Part shown: positions 42,513 to 51,898 of the stretch, one piece after another
Layout of the letters: every line of letters starts with the position of its first letter
How positions within the stretch are numbered: position 1 is the stretch's first letter
Assembly (NCBI GenBank): GCA_907164885.2
Contig: OU015491.1
Coordinates: 120,208,431-120,272,430, forward strand
Length of the DNA: 64,000 nt
Direction: 5' to 3'
Source of the DNA: Dolomedes plantarius
Lineage: Eukaryota > Arthropoda > Arachnida > Araneae > Dolomedidae
Notes under the pieces: model-generated
The model's database searches: none
What the model was told of the DNA's origin: nothing
Seen by the model: only the letters and a program-made list of their open reading frames with translations
Program-made: the position numbers and the translations under genes

Positions 42513-43793
42513 TTATGGACAAATGAATCTTCTACTAACAATGTCAAGAGATGCACCGCTGTCCCTAAGAATGTCAATCTTTTGGTCATTCACCTTACCT
42601 GGGAATGTATAGGATTCTAACAGATCAGGCTTTTCACTTTCTTGCACATTGTTTACGGAACCCGACGTTGTTTTTTTCTGAAATCGTGGGCAGGATGAGC
42701 GAAGGTGCGTTTCGGAGCCACAACCGAAGCACTTTAAATTTACTCTTCGATCAAACGCCCTATTTCGGTTTACTGGACCATGTGCTGTTGACGCACCAGG
42801 GGGATAGAACTTTGGCTTATTTTCCCGGGGCTTCTCTTGTATGAACGGACGCGTTCTCTCTACCCTACTATCCCTCGCATCTTTATATTTTGGGCCCATT
42901 GCTCTTACACTGTCATACCCATCTAGTAACTCAACCATTTCCGATTCCGTTTTTATATCTGACCATTTATCTATGAAGTGTTCGCGTACCTCCATCTTTG
43001 CTCTTTTCTTTATTTGATCTGCAACCAAAAGATCTTTCAGAGATTCAAAATTATCGACTTCTAAACCATCTAACCATTCTCGTAAATAGTTCCGCAACTC
43101 GAACGCAAAGTCCTTCCAGGTTGATAGGGGATTCTTTTGATGGGATACAAATTTCTGGCGAAAAGACTCCGGGTTTAATTTGTAACGGAGTAAGAGGGTC
43201 TGTTTTATGTGATCATAATTTTCTGCGTACTCTTCTGGTTTTCTGGCTATAACGCTAATTATATCAATCGGTAGGAGTCCTACAAGGTGCGAAACCCAAT
43301 TCTCCTTAGGTATTTTTGCGCGTTTAACCTGTCGCTCAAAAAGTACTAAATATAAACTAATGTCCGTTTTATCCGGATTAAATTCGGGAATTAATTTTTT
43401 CAAATTTAAATCAGTGGGTCTCGAATTTATACTTTCTGCGGTGGACTGGGAACTAGAAGTTCCTTGTGCGATTCTTAATTTTTCTAATTCAAAATTTAAT
43501 TCCAATTCTTTGGCTTTTAACTCCGCCTCCCATTGCAATTTTTCTTTATGTAGGACTTTTTCCCTCTCCCAATTATGTATACGAGATTTCTCTGCTTCTC
43601 GTCTTTCTAACTCTTCCTGATTCGCCTTCAAAATACTCTGGTATAACTCAGCCACGAATTCGGGATCATAATTTTCTTGGCTTGTAACTAAAACCTTCAG
43701 TTCCAGTATTGTTTCACTTCCTTCCCGAGGAATCTCCAGTTCCTGAACAAGTTTTACTAGATCCTCTTTTTTTCCTTTGCCCAAAAACGCCAT
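42513..43793 (-). CDS. gag: Gmr1-like Gag plus protease N-terminus
   Basis: This is the structural polyprotein of the retroelement. ATG at 43793 starts MAFLGKGKKEDLVKLVQELE. Residues 55-110 are charged and coiled-coil-like. Residues 130-300 form the capsid; within it 205-295 (FRQKFVSHQK, FELRNYLREWLDGLEV, LLVADQ, VREHF, EMVELLDGY) resembles the vertebrate SCAN domain. A CCHC zinc knuckle is C355-x2-C358-x4-H363-x4-C368. Protease active site Asp 411-Ser-Gly (RDSGASLDIV) follows. TAA at 42513-42515 stops the frame 13 residues later, in the middle of the protease, after which the same phase stays open into pol. The stop is most simply a nonsense mutation; a programmed readthrough at this point would be unusual. 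Confidence 0.88.
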   Translation of the reverse strand: MAFLGKGKKEDLVKLVQELEIPREGSETILELKVLVTSQENYDPEFVAELYQSILKANQEELERREAEKSRIHNWEREKVLHKEKLQWEAELKAKELELNFELEKLRIAQGTSSSQSTAESINSRPTDLNLKKLIPEFNPDKTDISLYLVLFERQVKRAKIPKENWVSHLVGLLPIDIISVIARKPEEYAENYDHIKQTLLLRYKLNPESFRQKFVSHQKNPLSTWKDFAFELRNYLREWLDGLEVDNFESLKDLLVADQIKKRAKMEVREHFIDKWSDIKTESEMVELLDGYDSVRAMGPKYKDARDSRVERTRPFIQEKPRENKPKFYPPGASTAHGPVNRNRAFDRRVNLKCFGCGSETHLRSSCPRFQKKTTSGSVNNVQESEKPDLLESYTFPGKVNDQKIDILRDSGASLDIVSRRFICP

Positions 43794-44956
43794 TGCTACC
43801 CGTTAATTTACCGACTTAATAATAATAATTATAATAATATCTTGTAAGTTAAAAACTCAATAGAATCACAGTACTATTAAAATTTACACAAAATTAAAAA
43901 TCTTAAGACCTTAAATATTTCTTTAGAGAAAAGTATTTAACAATATAAAATGAACTTCTTTAAAATAATATTAAAAAATAATTTTACAAAGAGAACAATA
44001 TATCATATACACTCTTTAAACAAAACAATTGAATCTCATCATATATATATATTTTTTTTTTTTTTTTTTTTTTTGGATTTCTCTCTAATCTCATGAATCA
44101 ACAAATATATTTCCGATAGGTCTTCAAAATTTTTGAATATTTTAAGAATTTTAACTACAGAATTTTAAGCAATAACTTCTAGAATTTTTGGAAATAGACT
44201 CACCCCTTTTTTTTAGCTGCTTGAATCTATGATAATCCATAGGCACAACACAAAAATAATCTTCAGCCCTTAGGCTCACAATTAACACAACAATTCACTG
44301 CACCAAAACCTTTCCAGAGACAGAATCACATAATGTCTTTCTCTCCCGCAAATATAGGTCAAACACCCTTTTCGCTCCTCTCGTCTCGGGGAAACACGAA
44401 TACACACGGGGAGAATCAGCTGTACCGTTGACCTCCGACCTCAGCAGGCGAAACTTGCGGCGAAATCTAAACACTCGTTCTTAGCGCTGCACGGGAATGA
44501 TACACTTTTCGGAACCACAGGAGTAGAAAAAATTTTCTTGCTTTCTCCTTCCTTCTGGCAACACAGCACGGCAAAATATCTCTTTTCGGCCCCGGAGCAC
44601 TAAGTTATGTCGTACCGTAAATTCCTCACAATCACAATCTTCAACAATTTTTCTTACTGGCGTAAGTTTCCGTGAATTTCTCACATCAAAAGCTTCCACA
44701 ATTTTTCTTACTGGCGTAAGTTTTTCTCAAAATCACAAGCTTCAGCAACACTAATTTTCTCGCTCCAGACGAATTTCTCGTACACTTTCTTCTAAAAAAC
44801 TCTAAATACTGCCGTATTCTTCTTATAACAATATCTAAATACTGACGTATTCTTCTTATAACAATATCTAAATACTGACGTATTCTTCTTATAACAATAT
44901 CTAAATACTGACGTATTCTTCTTCTAAAAACCTCTAACTAACTCTAACTCAATAAT
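43794..44956 (-). other. Long 5' leader of the Gmr1-like element
   Basis: This 1.16-kb untranslated leader lies between primer-binding site and gag. It holds a T run (plus strand, about 44051-44074), two copies of an acaatttttcttactggcgt block (about 44642 and 44698), and a four-copy 33-bp tandem repeat (44801-44932). No sense open frame of note. Confidence 0.6.
44801..44932. repeat. Tandem repeat, 4 x 33 bp, in the retroelement leader
   Basis: Units begin tctaaatact at 44801, 44834, 44867 and 44900. Each reads tctaaatactgacgtattc followed by ttcttataacaata; the first has gccg for gacg and the last diverges at its end. It sits just downstream of the primer-binding site in the element's orientation. 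Confidence 0.9.
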
Positions 44957-44975
44957 CCCACTTCTTCTGACACCA
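44957..44975 (-). other. Primer-binding site (tRNA-Leu-like)
   Basis: Two bases after the 5' LTR the minus strand reads TGGTGTCAGAAGAAGTGGG. TGGTGTCAGAAG is what I would expect opposite the 3' end of a tRNA-Leu (..CTGACACCA). The additional GA after the first 12 bases is an imperfection. The tRNA identity is from memory of leucine acceptor stems. Confidence 0.55.
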
Positions 44976-44977
44976 GC

Positions 44978-45561
44978 TGTGACGTAGGTAGTAATAACGA
45001 CAAGCATTTCGCTTCAATTACTTTACTACGCCACTTTAAACACTTACAAACTACAACTACAAAAAGCAAATATATACAGCGAGTTAGAATTTACATGTTA
45101 GAGATGTCAGGACAGCTCGGGTTCACAGCCAACTCTGGCCTACAGAAGGCCTCTCGGACCAGAGAGCTCCGTCTCTCTCACACTCAAAAACAGCTCTCTC
45201 CGTCTCTCAAAAACAGATCTCTCCCCGGAGTATTGGGGGGGGGGTCTTCTTTTATACGTCGGCGAATTCAAAAGCTTTCTCCGGCGTTTTAAGTGGTCGT
45301 AAGGTTCCAAAGTTTATGGGATTCCACATGTCGCTATAGTGTCAAAATTCTGGAGAGCCCTCGAACCACTCAGGTATTTATTACTTGTATAACGTCAGAA
45401 ATCGCATATTACACAAAATCTATGGCCTCTTATCCGAGAGTTTATGAGACCGCTCAGTTTAACATTTCGCCGATAGATGACAAGTTCATGCTGAGGGGTA
45501 GAAACGAGCAACACAGACTTATATAATTACAAGTTCGTGGAGTAATGGAGACAACGTCACA
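44978..45561 (-). repeat. 5' LTR of the Gmr1-like element
   Basis: 584-bp partner of 38075-38635, longer by a 23-bp tandem duplication in the ctctctccgtctctc region. It begins TGTGACGT and ends ACGTCACA, and is followed by GGCT (45562-45565). Confidence 0.9.
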
Positions 45562-45565
45562 GGCT

Positions 45566-45930
45566 AAATTGGTTTTCAAAATTTCGTTCCGGCAACTTTG
45601 ATGTTGAAGATGCACCACGTTCTGGAAGGCCAGTTGAAGCTGATGAAGGCAAAATAAAGGCATTGATTGATGAAAACCACCAAATAACAACTCTTTAGAT
45701 CGCTGAGAGATCAAATTTATTGAATTCGACCGTTCATGATCACGTGAAACACTTTGTTCCCTCATGTGAAACCCACGTTTAATTTCAAAACTCGACATAT
45801 GGGTTCCACATATTCTTACAGAAAGAAATTTGCTCCGTCGCATTGACTGTGATTTGCTGCTCAAACGTCAAGAAAAGTATCCATTTCTGAAGCGAATCAT
45901 CACTGGAGACGAGAAATGGGTTGTCTACAA
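45566..45930 (+). pseudogene. Mariner transposase, second piece
   Basis: It resumes directly after the Gypsy with KFRSGNFDVEDAPRSGRPVE and ADEGKIKALIDENHQITTL, the linker and second HTH of mariner. A stop (TAG) follows. Later fragments show SLLKRQE-like and RIITGDEKWVVYN motifs in another frame (about 45853-45930), the start of the DDD catalytic domain with its first Asp. It ends at the hAT insertion. Confidence 0.8.
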
Positions 45931-46261
45931 CAGAGCTCCGCAACCTTTTATCTTCCACGGCACAACAACGTGTTTTTCGATAATTCCGCGGCACACCACA
46001 AGAAAAAGCTTGCAAATATTTAAATTACAATAAATACGTATATGTTTTTATTAGATAAAAAAACAACAAAATAGCTCTATGTATCAAGATAATTATAATC
46101 ATTTAAGTTTTATAGAAATCATTTTGAACTGCACACCAACAGAAGAACAAAAATATAAAATTATAGTTTACAAGTAAAAAAATTTTCTCTTTAAATTTTT
46201 ATATTAAAATTTGTTCTTTGGTCTTTACTTAAGCCTAATAAATCAAATTTAAATATAACTA

Positions 46262-46473
46262 ATTTATTAATGAGATATTTGAGATTGTTTTGATAAATGT
46301 ACGTTTTATATTTGGCTCTATATTAGAAAGAGCTACAGTTCATGGTCAAGGCCCTTTAAATATGATCGTTTGTCATTTTCAATTAGAACCAATGTCGAAA
46401 AACTTTGTTCGCATAAGTATGTCGTAGAAAAAGGGAGCAAAATTGCAATGGCCTTGTCAGAAATTTGTGGATA
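46262..46473 (-). pseudogene. hAT (ZBED5-like) transposase C-terminal remnant
   Basis: The minus-strand frame from 46473 reads YPQISDKA, then IAILLPFSTTYLCEQSFSTL. This is the conserved hAT dimerisation core as found in ZBED5/Charlie-type proteins (LLPFSTTYLCE-x-x-FS-x-L). Further down, stops and frame shifts appear (DHEL* and beyond). EPNIKRTFIKTIS-like sequence near 46300 matches the expected C-terminus. The catalytic part is deleted. Confidence 0.7.
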
Positions 46474-46723
46474 TTGTTTCTTAACTGAAATCCAGAAATA
46501 TTACGCTTGAGCATACATACAATGTATGGCTAACAACATGTTTTTGCTTTGTGTATAATTTCGACCCAGAGAAATTACATATTAACAAAAATTTAGAGGA
46601 ATATTTTACATAGAAAAATTTCTATTTCATGCGGTGGTTAATTTTTTTATTATCATAATCGATAAAAATCACCGCGGCACAGTCAAGATCACCTCGCGGC
46701 ACACTAGTGTGCCGCGAATATAT

Positions 46724-46838
46724 ATCTGTGATATATATATCTATATATCCCAGAAATATATCTCTGATATATATATCTCTGATATATATATCTCTGATAT
46801 ATATATATCGAAATATATCTCTGATATATATATCTGGG
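46724..46838. repeat. Low-complexity tatatctctga repeats
   Basis: Several units of tatatctctgatata within the hAT derivative. Plus-strand frames through it (46634-46885 and 46707-46916) are repeat artefacts. Confidence 0.85.
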
Positions 46839-46876
46839 TTTCCACGGCACAGCGGTTGCGGAGCACTGGTCTACAA

Positions 46877-47437
46877 CAATGTTAAATGCAAGAGATCATG
46901 GAGTAAAAAAGATTAATTGGCTCAAAACACTTCGAAAACCGATATTCATAAAAAAAAATGTTGATGTTGTCTGTTTGGTAGAATTTCAAGAGAATCTTTC
47001 TTTCTTTTTTTTTTTGAGTTTCTACAGGACAATACCACGATTGATTCTGAAGTGTACTGTCATCAACTGGACAAACTGAATGATTCACTCAAACAAAAAA
47101 CGCCAGAATTGATCAATAGAAAAGGTATAGTGTTCCACCAAGATAATGCGAGACCTCATACAAGTTCGGTAACTCGCCAAAAGCTTTTACAGCTTGGATG
47201 GGATGTACTACTAAACCCACCATATTCTCCATATCTGGCACCTTCAAATTATTACTTGTCCCGGTCTCTACAAAATATTTAAGAGGGCAAAGCCTTTACT
47301 TCAAATGAGGACGTCAAAAATGACTTGATCAGTTTTTTGCCAGCAAATATCAGAAGTTTTAAAAGCGTGGAATCATGCTACTGCCAGAAAGGTGGGGTAA
47401 GGTACTGGACCAAAAAGGAGACTATGTAAGTCAATAA
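46877..47437 (+). pseudogene. Mariner transposase, third piece
   Basis: It contains the end of the catalytic domain in several frames: ARDHGVKK, YCHQLDKLNDSLKQK, ELINRKGIVFHQDNARPHTS (second Asp region) and NPPYSPYLAPSNYYL (third Asp region). In NPPYSPYLAPSNYY the usual PYSPDLAPSDYHL Asp residues read Tyr and Asn, so the catalytic triad is destroyed. A GDYVSQ end with TAA at 47435-47437 closes it. Confidence 0.8.
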
Positions 47438-47518
47438 AATATTTAAACTCTATAAGAAAATCGTCTTTCATTTTCACCAAAAAAAAAAAAAACGAAATGA
47501 CTTTCCGAACAACCCAAT

Positions 47519-47588
<70 letters not shown>
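47519..47588. repeat. (TA)n microsatellite at the mariner border
   Basis: About 33 TA units follow the mariner end. The TA target site may have expanded here, which hides the exact right TA duplication. Confidence 0.9.
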
Positions 47589-47590
<2 letters not shown>

Positions 47591-48849
47591 GAGTTATGAT
47601 TTCAGTATTAAACTGAATGACGCATTCCCATATCGCTAACTGGGTTTCCATTTTCCTGTTTTGCAGCTGATGGCAATAGCACTGATAAACTTCTCATCTA
47701 AATATTTTACTAAAGGACAATGCTCAAACAAACTGATATTCCGAACGAAAATTACTCAAAGTATGAGTCATTAATTTGTAAAATATTAGGTACAGACAAT
47801 AACCTATCTTTCAGGACACCCCCGTTTACTCAAGAATTTAATTGTTAATGCTTTTGCAATTACCATTCTAATTCTATCAAATACGGAATTTTTGTGCGTT
47901 GTTCTGATAGGATTATATGTAAATGGCCCTGTTGAGAGTTAAACTATACCAGACGAAGAATACCTTGCATTATAGATTACAATGGGTTGTTTCCAGTAAT
48001 GAAAATATCCCCCTTCACATTTAAATATTAATTCATTATGTCCCGTTATAAGCAGTCGGAATGCGCAGTAAGTTATTTGATTAAGATCTGGAATTTCCCC
48101 TCTCAAACAGTTTCTCTCTATCCTTAATTAAACCAGAACTAAAATAGAAGTGAGATTTCAGCCGAAACCATCATCTCGTTCCTTGGTGTTAAAACTTTGC
48201 TGCTAGCTTTAATTAGTCCCTTTTTCTCCTCTCCTTTTCAAATATAATTATTGAAACATGGCTGGATGGTTCGGAAGAAAGTAATCAAGCGTGATATTTA
48301 ATATTTAATTCTTGAAGGCAAAGATATCCTTCGGGGAATAATGTCGATCTTTCTTGAGAGTCCTAGTGACATGCCTTATTAGCTGAAACATACATCTGAA
48401 ACCATAAATCAAATAGAATTCCCAAGTAATAATATCTTTTTCATTACTACAACGAAATGGTAAATCAACTGAAGGGTACATATGCTTGACAGAGGCGTCG
48501 TCTCATTCAGTTCGCCTCTTTTCCCCCGCTACCAGCTTTGCTATTATTCAATAGATTTTATGTCGGAATCAACAATATAATAAGCACGTAAATAAATTTC
48601 GTTTCTAGTTATTGATTTTACTAAGAAAAGTGAGTCATATTATTACAAAGGGATCAGATTTTTTCTTCTCGGAATTCCCCTACAGCATCTTTCTAACTGT
48701 CGAGTGTTTTTTTAATGTGTATTAGGTATGTATTTTGTTAAAAGTTTTTTTTCATGTATTTTTGTATGCATATTTGTTACGCACGTAAAACATAAAATCT
48801 AAAGTCCCGAATGCATAACTAAAAAAAAATAACTGTTAAAATCACTTCA
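47589..48849. other. No gene recognised
   Basis: AT-rich, apparently unique sequence; no supported frame, TIR or RNA. Confidence 0.5.
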
Positions 48850-49455
48850 AAATAATTTGCTATTAAATAATCATTACAAATAATCATTAAAAATAATCAT
48901 TACAGATTAAATAATCATTATAAAATAATTAGATAATTAAATCGACAAACAAAATAATTTTCTGGTCTCGACGTTTTGTTAAGTCAAAAAATATCAGAAT
49001 GATGAAATGTAATCAGAGTCATGTAAATAATCATTACAAACAATTATTACAGATTAAATAATCATTGCAAAATAATTAGATAACTAAATCGATAAACTCA
49101 AAATAATTTTCTGGTCTCGCCGTTTTGTTAAGTTGAAAAATATCAGAGTGAGGAAATTTAATCATCTAAATAATCATTACAAACAATCATTGCAGATTAA
49201 ATAATCATTACAAAATAATTAGATAACTAAATCCGTAAACTCAAAATAATTTTCTGGCCTCGACGTTTTGTTAAGTTGGAAAATATCAGAGTGAGGAAAT
49301 TTAATCAGAGTCATTTAAATAATCATTCCAAAATAACCATTACAGATTGAATAATCATTAAAAATTTTTAGATAACTAAATCGATAAACTCAAAATAATT
49401 TTCTGGTTTCGCCGTTTTGTTAAGTCGAAAAATATCAGAGTGGTGAAAAAAAATG
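48850..49455. repeat. Tandem array, 4 x about 145 bp
   Basis: The block tctggtctcgacgttttgtt recurs at 48961, 49110, 49253 and 49402, with spacings of 149, 143 and 149. Each unit also has aaataatcattaca runs, agataactaaatcg and aaaatatcagagtgaggaaa. It is non-coding and very AT-rich. Confidence 0.9.
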
Positions 49456-49568
49456 CTAAACTAAAACCCACACTCATTTCTCACAGCACTAAGGCACCTC
49501 ACGAGGTGGATATGCTAAACATAGGTCCGCCCATTATAAAGTTCACTGTTAATAATTTTTATTACAGA

Positions 49569-49640
49569 CTAGCCGGGCTTCGCCCGTCTAGCCGGTCGAT
49601 TTAGGAACCCGCTCCCTTCAGCAATCATTGTCAGAGAATG
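49569..49640 (-). mobile_element. Helitron-like 3' end, body to the right
   Basis: The minus strand reads CGGGC-gaa-GCCCG (49574-49586), G, CTAG|T (49569-49572). The gggcgaagccc hairpin beside CTAG matches the end at 35771. The 5' end was not located, so only the terminus is annotated. Confidence 0.4.
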
Positions 49641-50213
49641 GAAACACTAAAAAACAACGAATAAAGGTATTTAATTTTTGTAGTTACGCGTCCCATGTCC
49701 TGCAAACAGTCGCAAGCAAAAGAAAAATTCTCCCCCCCCCCCCGGCGAGCCGGCGTTGCACGGGATTTTAAGAATGTTTGTTTGTTAACCAAAATCAATT
49801 TAAAAACTAAACACAGTATAAATTGCATAGTAAAAAAAATGTGAAAGAAAAACCCTAAAATAAAACTGCGATTAAAATCAAAAGTGCAAAATTACAGAAA
49901 AGGAAACGCGGTATAAATAAAAACTAAACACAATTTATATCAGAACTGTAAATGAAAGACCCTGAAATAAAACTGAGATTAAAATCAAGAGAGCAAAATT
50001 ACAGAAAATGAAATGAAAAATATGTTTTAAAATTATAGGAATACAAAAACAAAATAAATTACTTAAAAAGTTTCCCTTAAAACTGAGATTAAAATCAAAA
50101 GTGCAAAATTAAAGAAAAGGAAACACAGTATAAATAAAAACTAAACACAGCTTAAATAACCCAGAATAAAGTATAAATGAACAGCATAAATGAAACAGTA
50201 TAAATGAAAAATA
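49641..50213. other. No gene recognised
   Basis: Contains a C run (about 49731-49743) and three diverged repeats of taaaactgagattaaaatca with tacagaaaaggaaa (near 49862, 49970 and 50080). These may be part of the Helitron-like body. Confidence 0.45.
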
Positions 50214-50239
50214 TACACTGAAGTGCCACTGAATTAGGG

Positions 50240-50953
50240 ATACCTACCTAATAACGAGTTGGGCCTCCTCTGGCCTTGATAACGGCTGCCACACGACGAG
50301 GCATAGATTCAACAAGTTTCTGGAAACGTTCCACGGGAATGGCTTGCGAAATATTGGCTAAAGCTGTCCATCATTCAGTAAGGTTCTTTGGTGCTGTGTG
50401 ATGGCCTTTCACGCCTTGTTCCAAAACATCCCAAAGATGCTAAATAGGATTTAAGTCTGGGCTTCTAGGTGGCCAATTCATGACAGAGAAGTCAGAGGAA
50501 TGCTAATCCAACCAGCCAGTAGCCAACCGGGACTTGTGAGAGGTACAGTTGTCTTGCTGGAAAACTCCATTACCGTGCGGATAACAGAACAGCATAAACG
50601 GATGGAGATGATCACCCAGCAAATCTACGTAACGAATTGCATTGAGGGAGGTTGGTACACGCACCAAAGATCCCAAACTGTGCCACGAAAAAACACCCCA
50701 GACTATGATTGAGCCACCATGCCCTTGTACAGTTCCAGCCAGGCATGGCTTCCAGAAATCCATGGCTTCATGAGCCTGACGCCATATTCTCAGCCTCCCG
50801 TCGGCGTTAAGTAGTCGGAATCGAGACTCATCACTCCATGCTACTCGTTTCCAGTCCTCTACACTCCAGTCTCTGCTCTCTTGCCCAGGCAAGAATTCCA
50901 AGCCGATGGCGAGTATAGAGCAATGGTACTCTCGTAGGTCGACGGCTCCCGAA
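50240..50953 (-). pseudogene. Tc1 transposase, C-terminal piece
   Basis: The minus strand resumes with GSRRPTRVPLLYTRHRLGIL, then in a shifted frame RDWSVEDWKRVAWSDESRFR (first Asp), IIVWGVFSWHSLGSLV, GVFQQDNCTSHKS (second Asp), SVMNWPPRSPDLNPI and the Glu position. From 50503 downstream there is a stop at WLD* and another at NPI* just where the catalytic Glu would be. The end reads KLVESMPRRVAAVIKARGG. Catalytic Asp residues are preserved but stops and a frame shift make it dead. Confidence 0.85.
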
Positions 50954-51106
50954 GGTTAATTCCCAATATACGGTGCCCCTTATATTTCACTGCATTGGAA
51001 CCGCCATCTTGGTTCCGTCTCCCGTCGCCAATTTGGCGATTGGAGACGGAACCAAGATGGCGGTTCCAGTGCAGTGAAATAATATAAATGACAACATGCA
51101 GAACTT
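50954..51106. repeat. Hairpin unit, copy 1
   Basis: The unit has an outer flank (ggttaattcccaatatacgg) and then two near-perfect arms of about 45 bp. The left arm carries ggaaccgccatcttggttcc and the right arm ggaaccaagatggcggttcc, around cgccaatttggcg. Right flank is ataatataaatgacaacatg. Copy 2 at 52314-52466 has the same length and nearly the same sequence. Confidence 0.85.
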
Positions 51107-51547
51107 GGCTCATTCCCAATACACGGTGCCGCGGCTTGGCGATACTTTTTTTAGATTTTTTTAGATTTTTGCCAATTTGGCGATGAAACGCCAAATGTGG
51201 TTTGTGTTTGTTTTATGCTTTTAAGGTAACCATTTATTGCTCCCGATTTAAATAAGATGGCGATATTTTTTGGCGATGTTTTTTAGATTTTTGCCAAATT
51301 TTTAGATTTTTGACGATAAAATGCCAAATGTGGTTTCTGTTTGTTAAATGCTTTTAAGCCCGTTTAAGTTTGCTGTATATATCACTTCCTCTTTGAATAA
51401 TTAATGGCCAATGAGGGCCTGTGTTTTACCGGTAGACCAGTTTAATCTGGATTTTTAAACCGCGCCTGTTTCAAAGAAATTAATCCGTCGAAAATCCTTT
51501 TTGGGATTTGCAGTTCCGTTGCTCGGACGTACATTTCTTTGCTAGGT

Positions 51548-51898
51548 ATGGCTTCTTTTGTGAATGAGAGAGTGAATTTGGATTTCTTTAGGGATATTCA
51601 AAAAGCGCGTAAGAGAACTGTAATTGAATATTGTATGTACATTGGGTTAATCGCTAATGTTTATTATTGTCCAAATTTTAATTTACCAATGACTTTAACT
51701 GAAAGAAAAGACGTTAATGATGGGTTTTCTTGGGTTTGTCGTGTTCGGGGTGGTGGGGAGGAACATCACGTTAAAAGATCGATTATATGTGGTTCCTGGT
51801 TCGAAGAGAGTAAATTGGATTTAATTACGGTTTTAAAATTAACTTATTTATGGGCAAAAAAAAAGGCCGTGTTCTTGGATCACAGACGAATTGGATGA
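51548..51898 (+). pseudogene. Merlin/ISXO2-like transposase N-terminus (truncated)
   Basis: ATG at 51548 gives MASFVNERVNLDFFRDIQKA, then YYCPNFNLPMTLTERKDVND, GFSWVCRVRG, HHVKRSIICGSWFEESKLDL and VLKLTYLW. The 'zinc-ribbon, DGF-W-CR, VKRSI-x-x-GSWFE-S-L' pattern is that of ISXO2-like transposases of the Merlin superfamily. The expected C-P-x-C has lost its second Cys (CPNF). After a nine-A run (51856-51864) the frame ends in LDHRRIG and TGA. One base less would read SWITDELDESESE, closer to the family, so a slip in the A run is likely. The DDE domain is missing. A gtaagt (51918) resembles a splice donor but is not needed. Confidence 0.55.

Larger units (their letters stand above)
38075..45561 (-). 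mobile_element. Gmr1-like Gypsy retrotransposon (integrase before RT), 7.5 kb
   Basis: LTRs at 38075-38635 and 44978-45561, with TG..CA ends (TGTGACGT..ACGTCACA), flank a minus-strand polyprotein. It is bordered by the 4-bp target duplication GGCT (38071-38074 and 45562-45565). Polypurine tract and primer-binding site are in the expected places. Domain order is Gag, protease, integrase, RT, RNase H. The integrase-first order within a Gypsy-type sequence defines the Gmr1-like group as I know it. The LTRs differ by four substitutions and one 23-bp duplication, so the insertion is fairly young. One in-frame TAA separates protease from integrase. Confidence 0.9.
45931..46868 (-). mobile_element. 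hAT derivative inside the mariner transposase
   Basis: The termini CAGAGCTCCGCAACC and GGTTGCGGAGCACTG are inverted repeats with one mismatch. They are flanked by a perfect 8-bp duplication GTCTACAA (45923-45930 and 46869-46876). Subterminal ccacggcac and gccgcg motifs occur on both sides. A hAT transposase C-terminus remains on the minus strand. 938 bp. Confidence 0.88.
37732..47517 (+). mobile_element. Mariner element, split by a Gypsy and a hAT insertion
   Basis: The left end TTGGGTTGTTCGGAAAGTAA (after TA at 37730-37731) and the right end, inverse TTGGGTTGTTCGGAAAGTCA, are the inverted repeats of one mariner. Removing the Gypsy (38075-45561 plus its 4-bp duplication) and the hAT (45931-46868 plus its 8-bp duplication) leaves about 1.35 kb, the normal mariner size. 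The transposase remnant spans 37943-47437 in three pieces. Confidence 0.85.

Noticed and set aside
42441..42515. Programmed stop-codon readthrough between Gag and Pol
   Set aside because: The stop lies inside the protease domain after the active site, not at a domain border; a nonsense mutation is simpler.
45454..45864. 136-codon minus-strand frame
   Set aside because: It is antisense to the mariner transposase and the LTR end; a shadow frame.
47373..47651. 92-codon minus-strand frame
   Set aside because: About a third of it is Tyr-Ile repeats from the (TA)n microsatellite.
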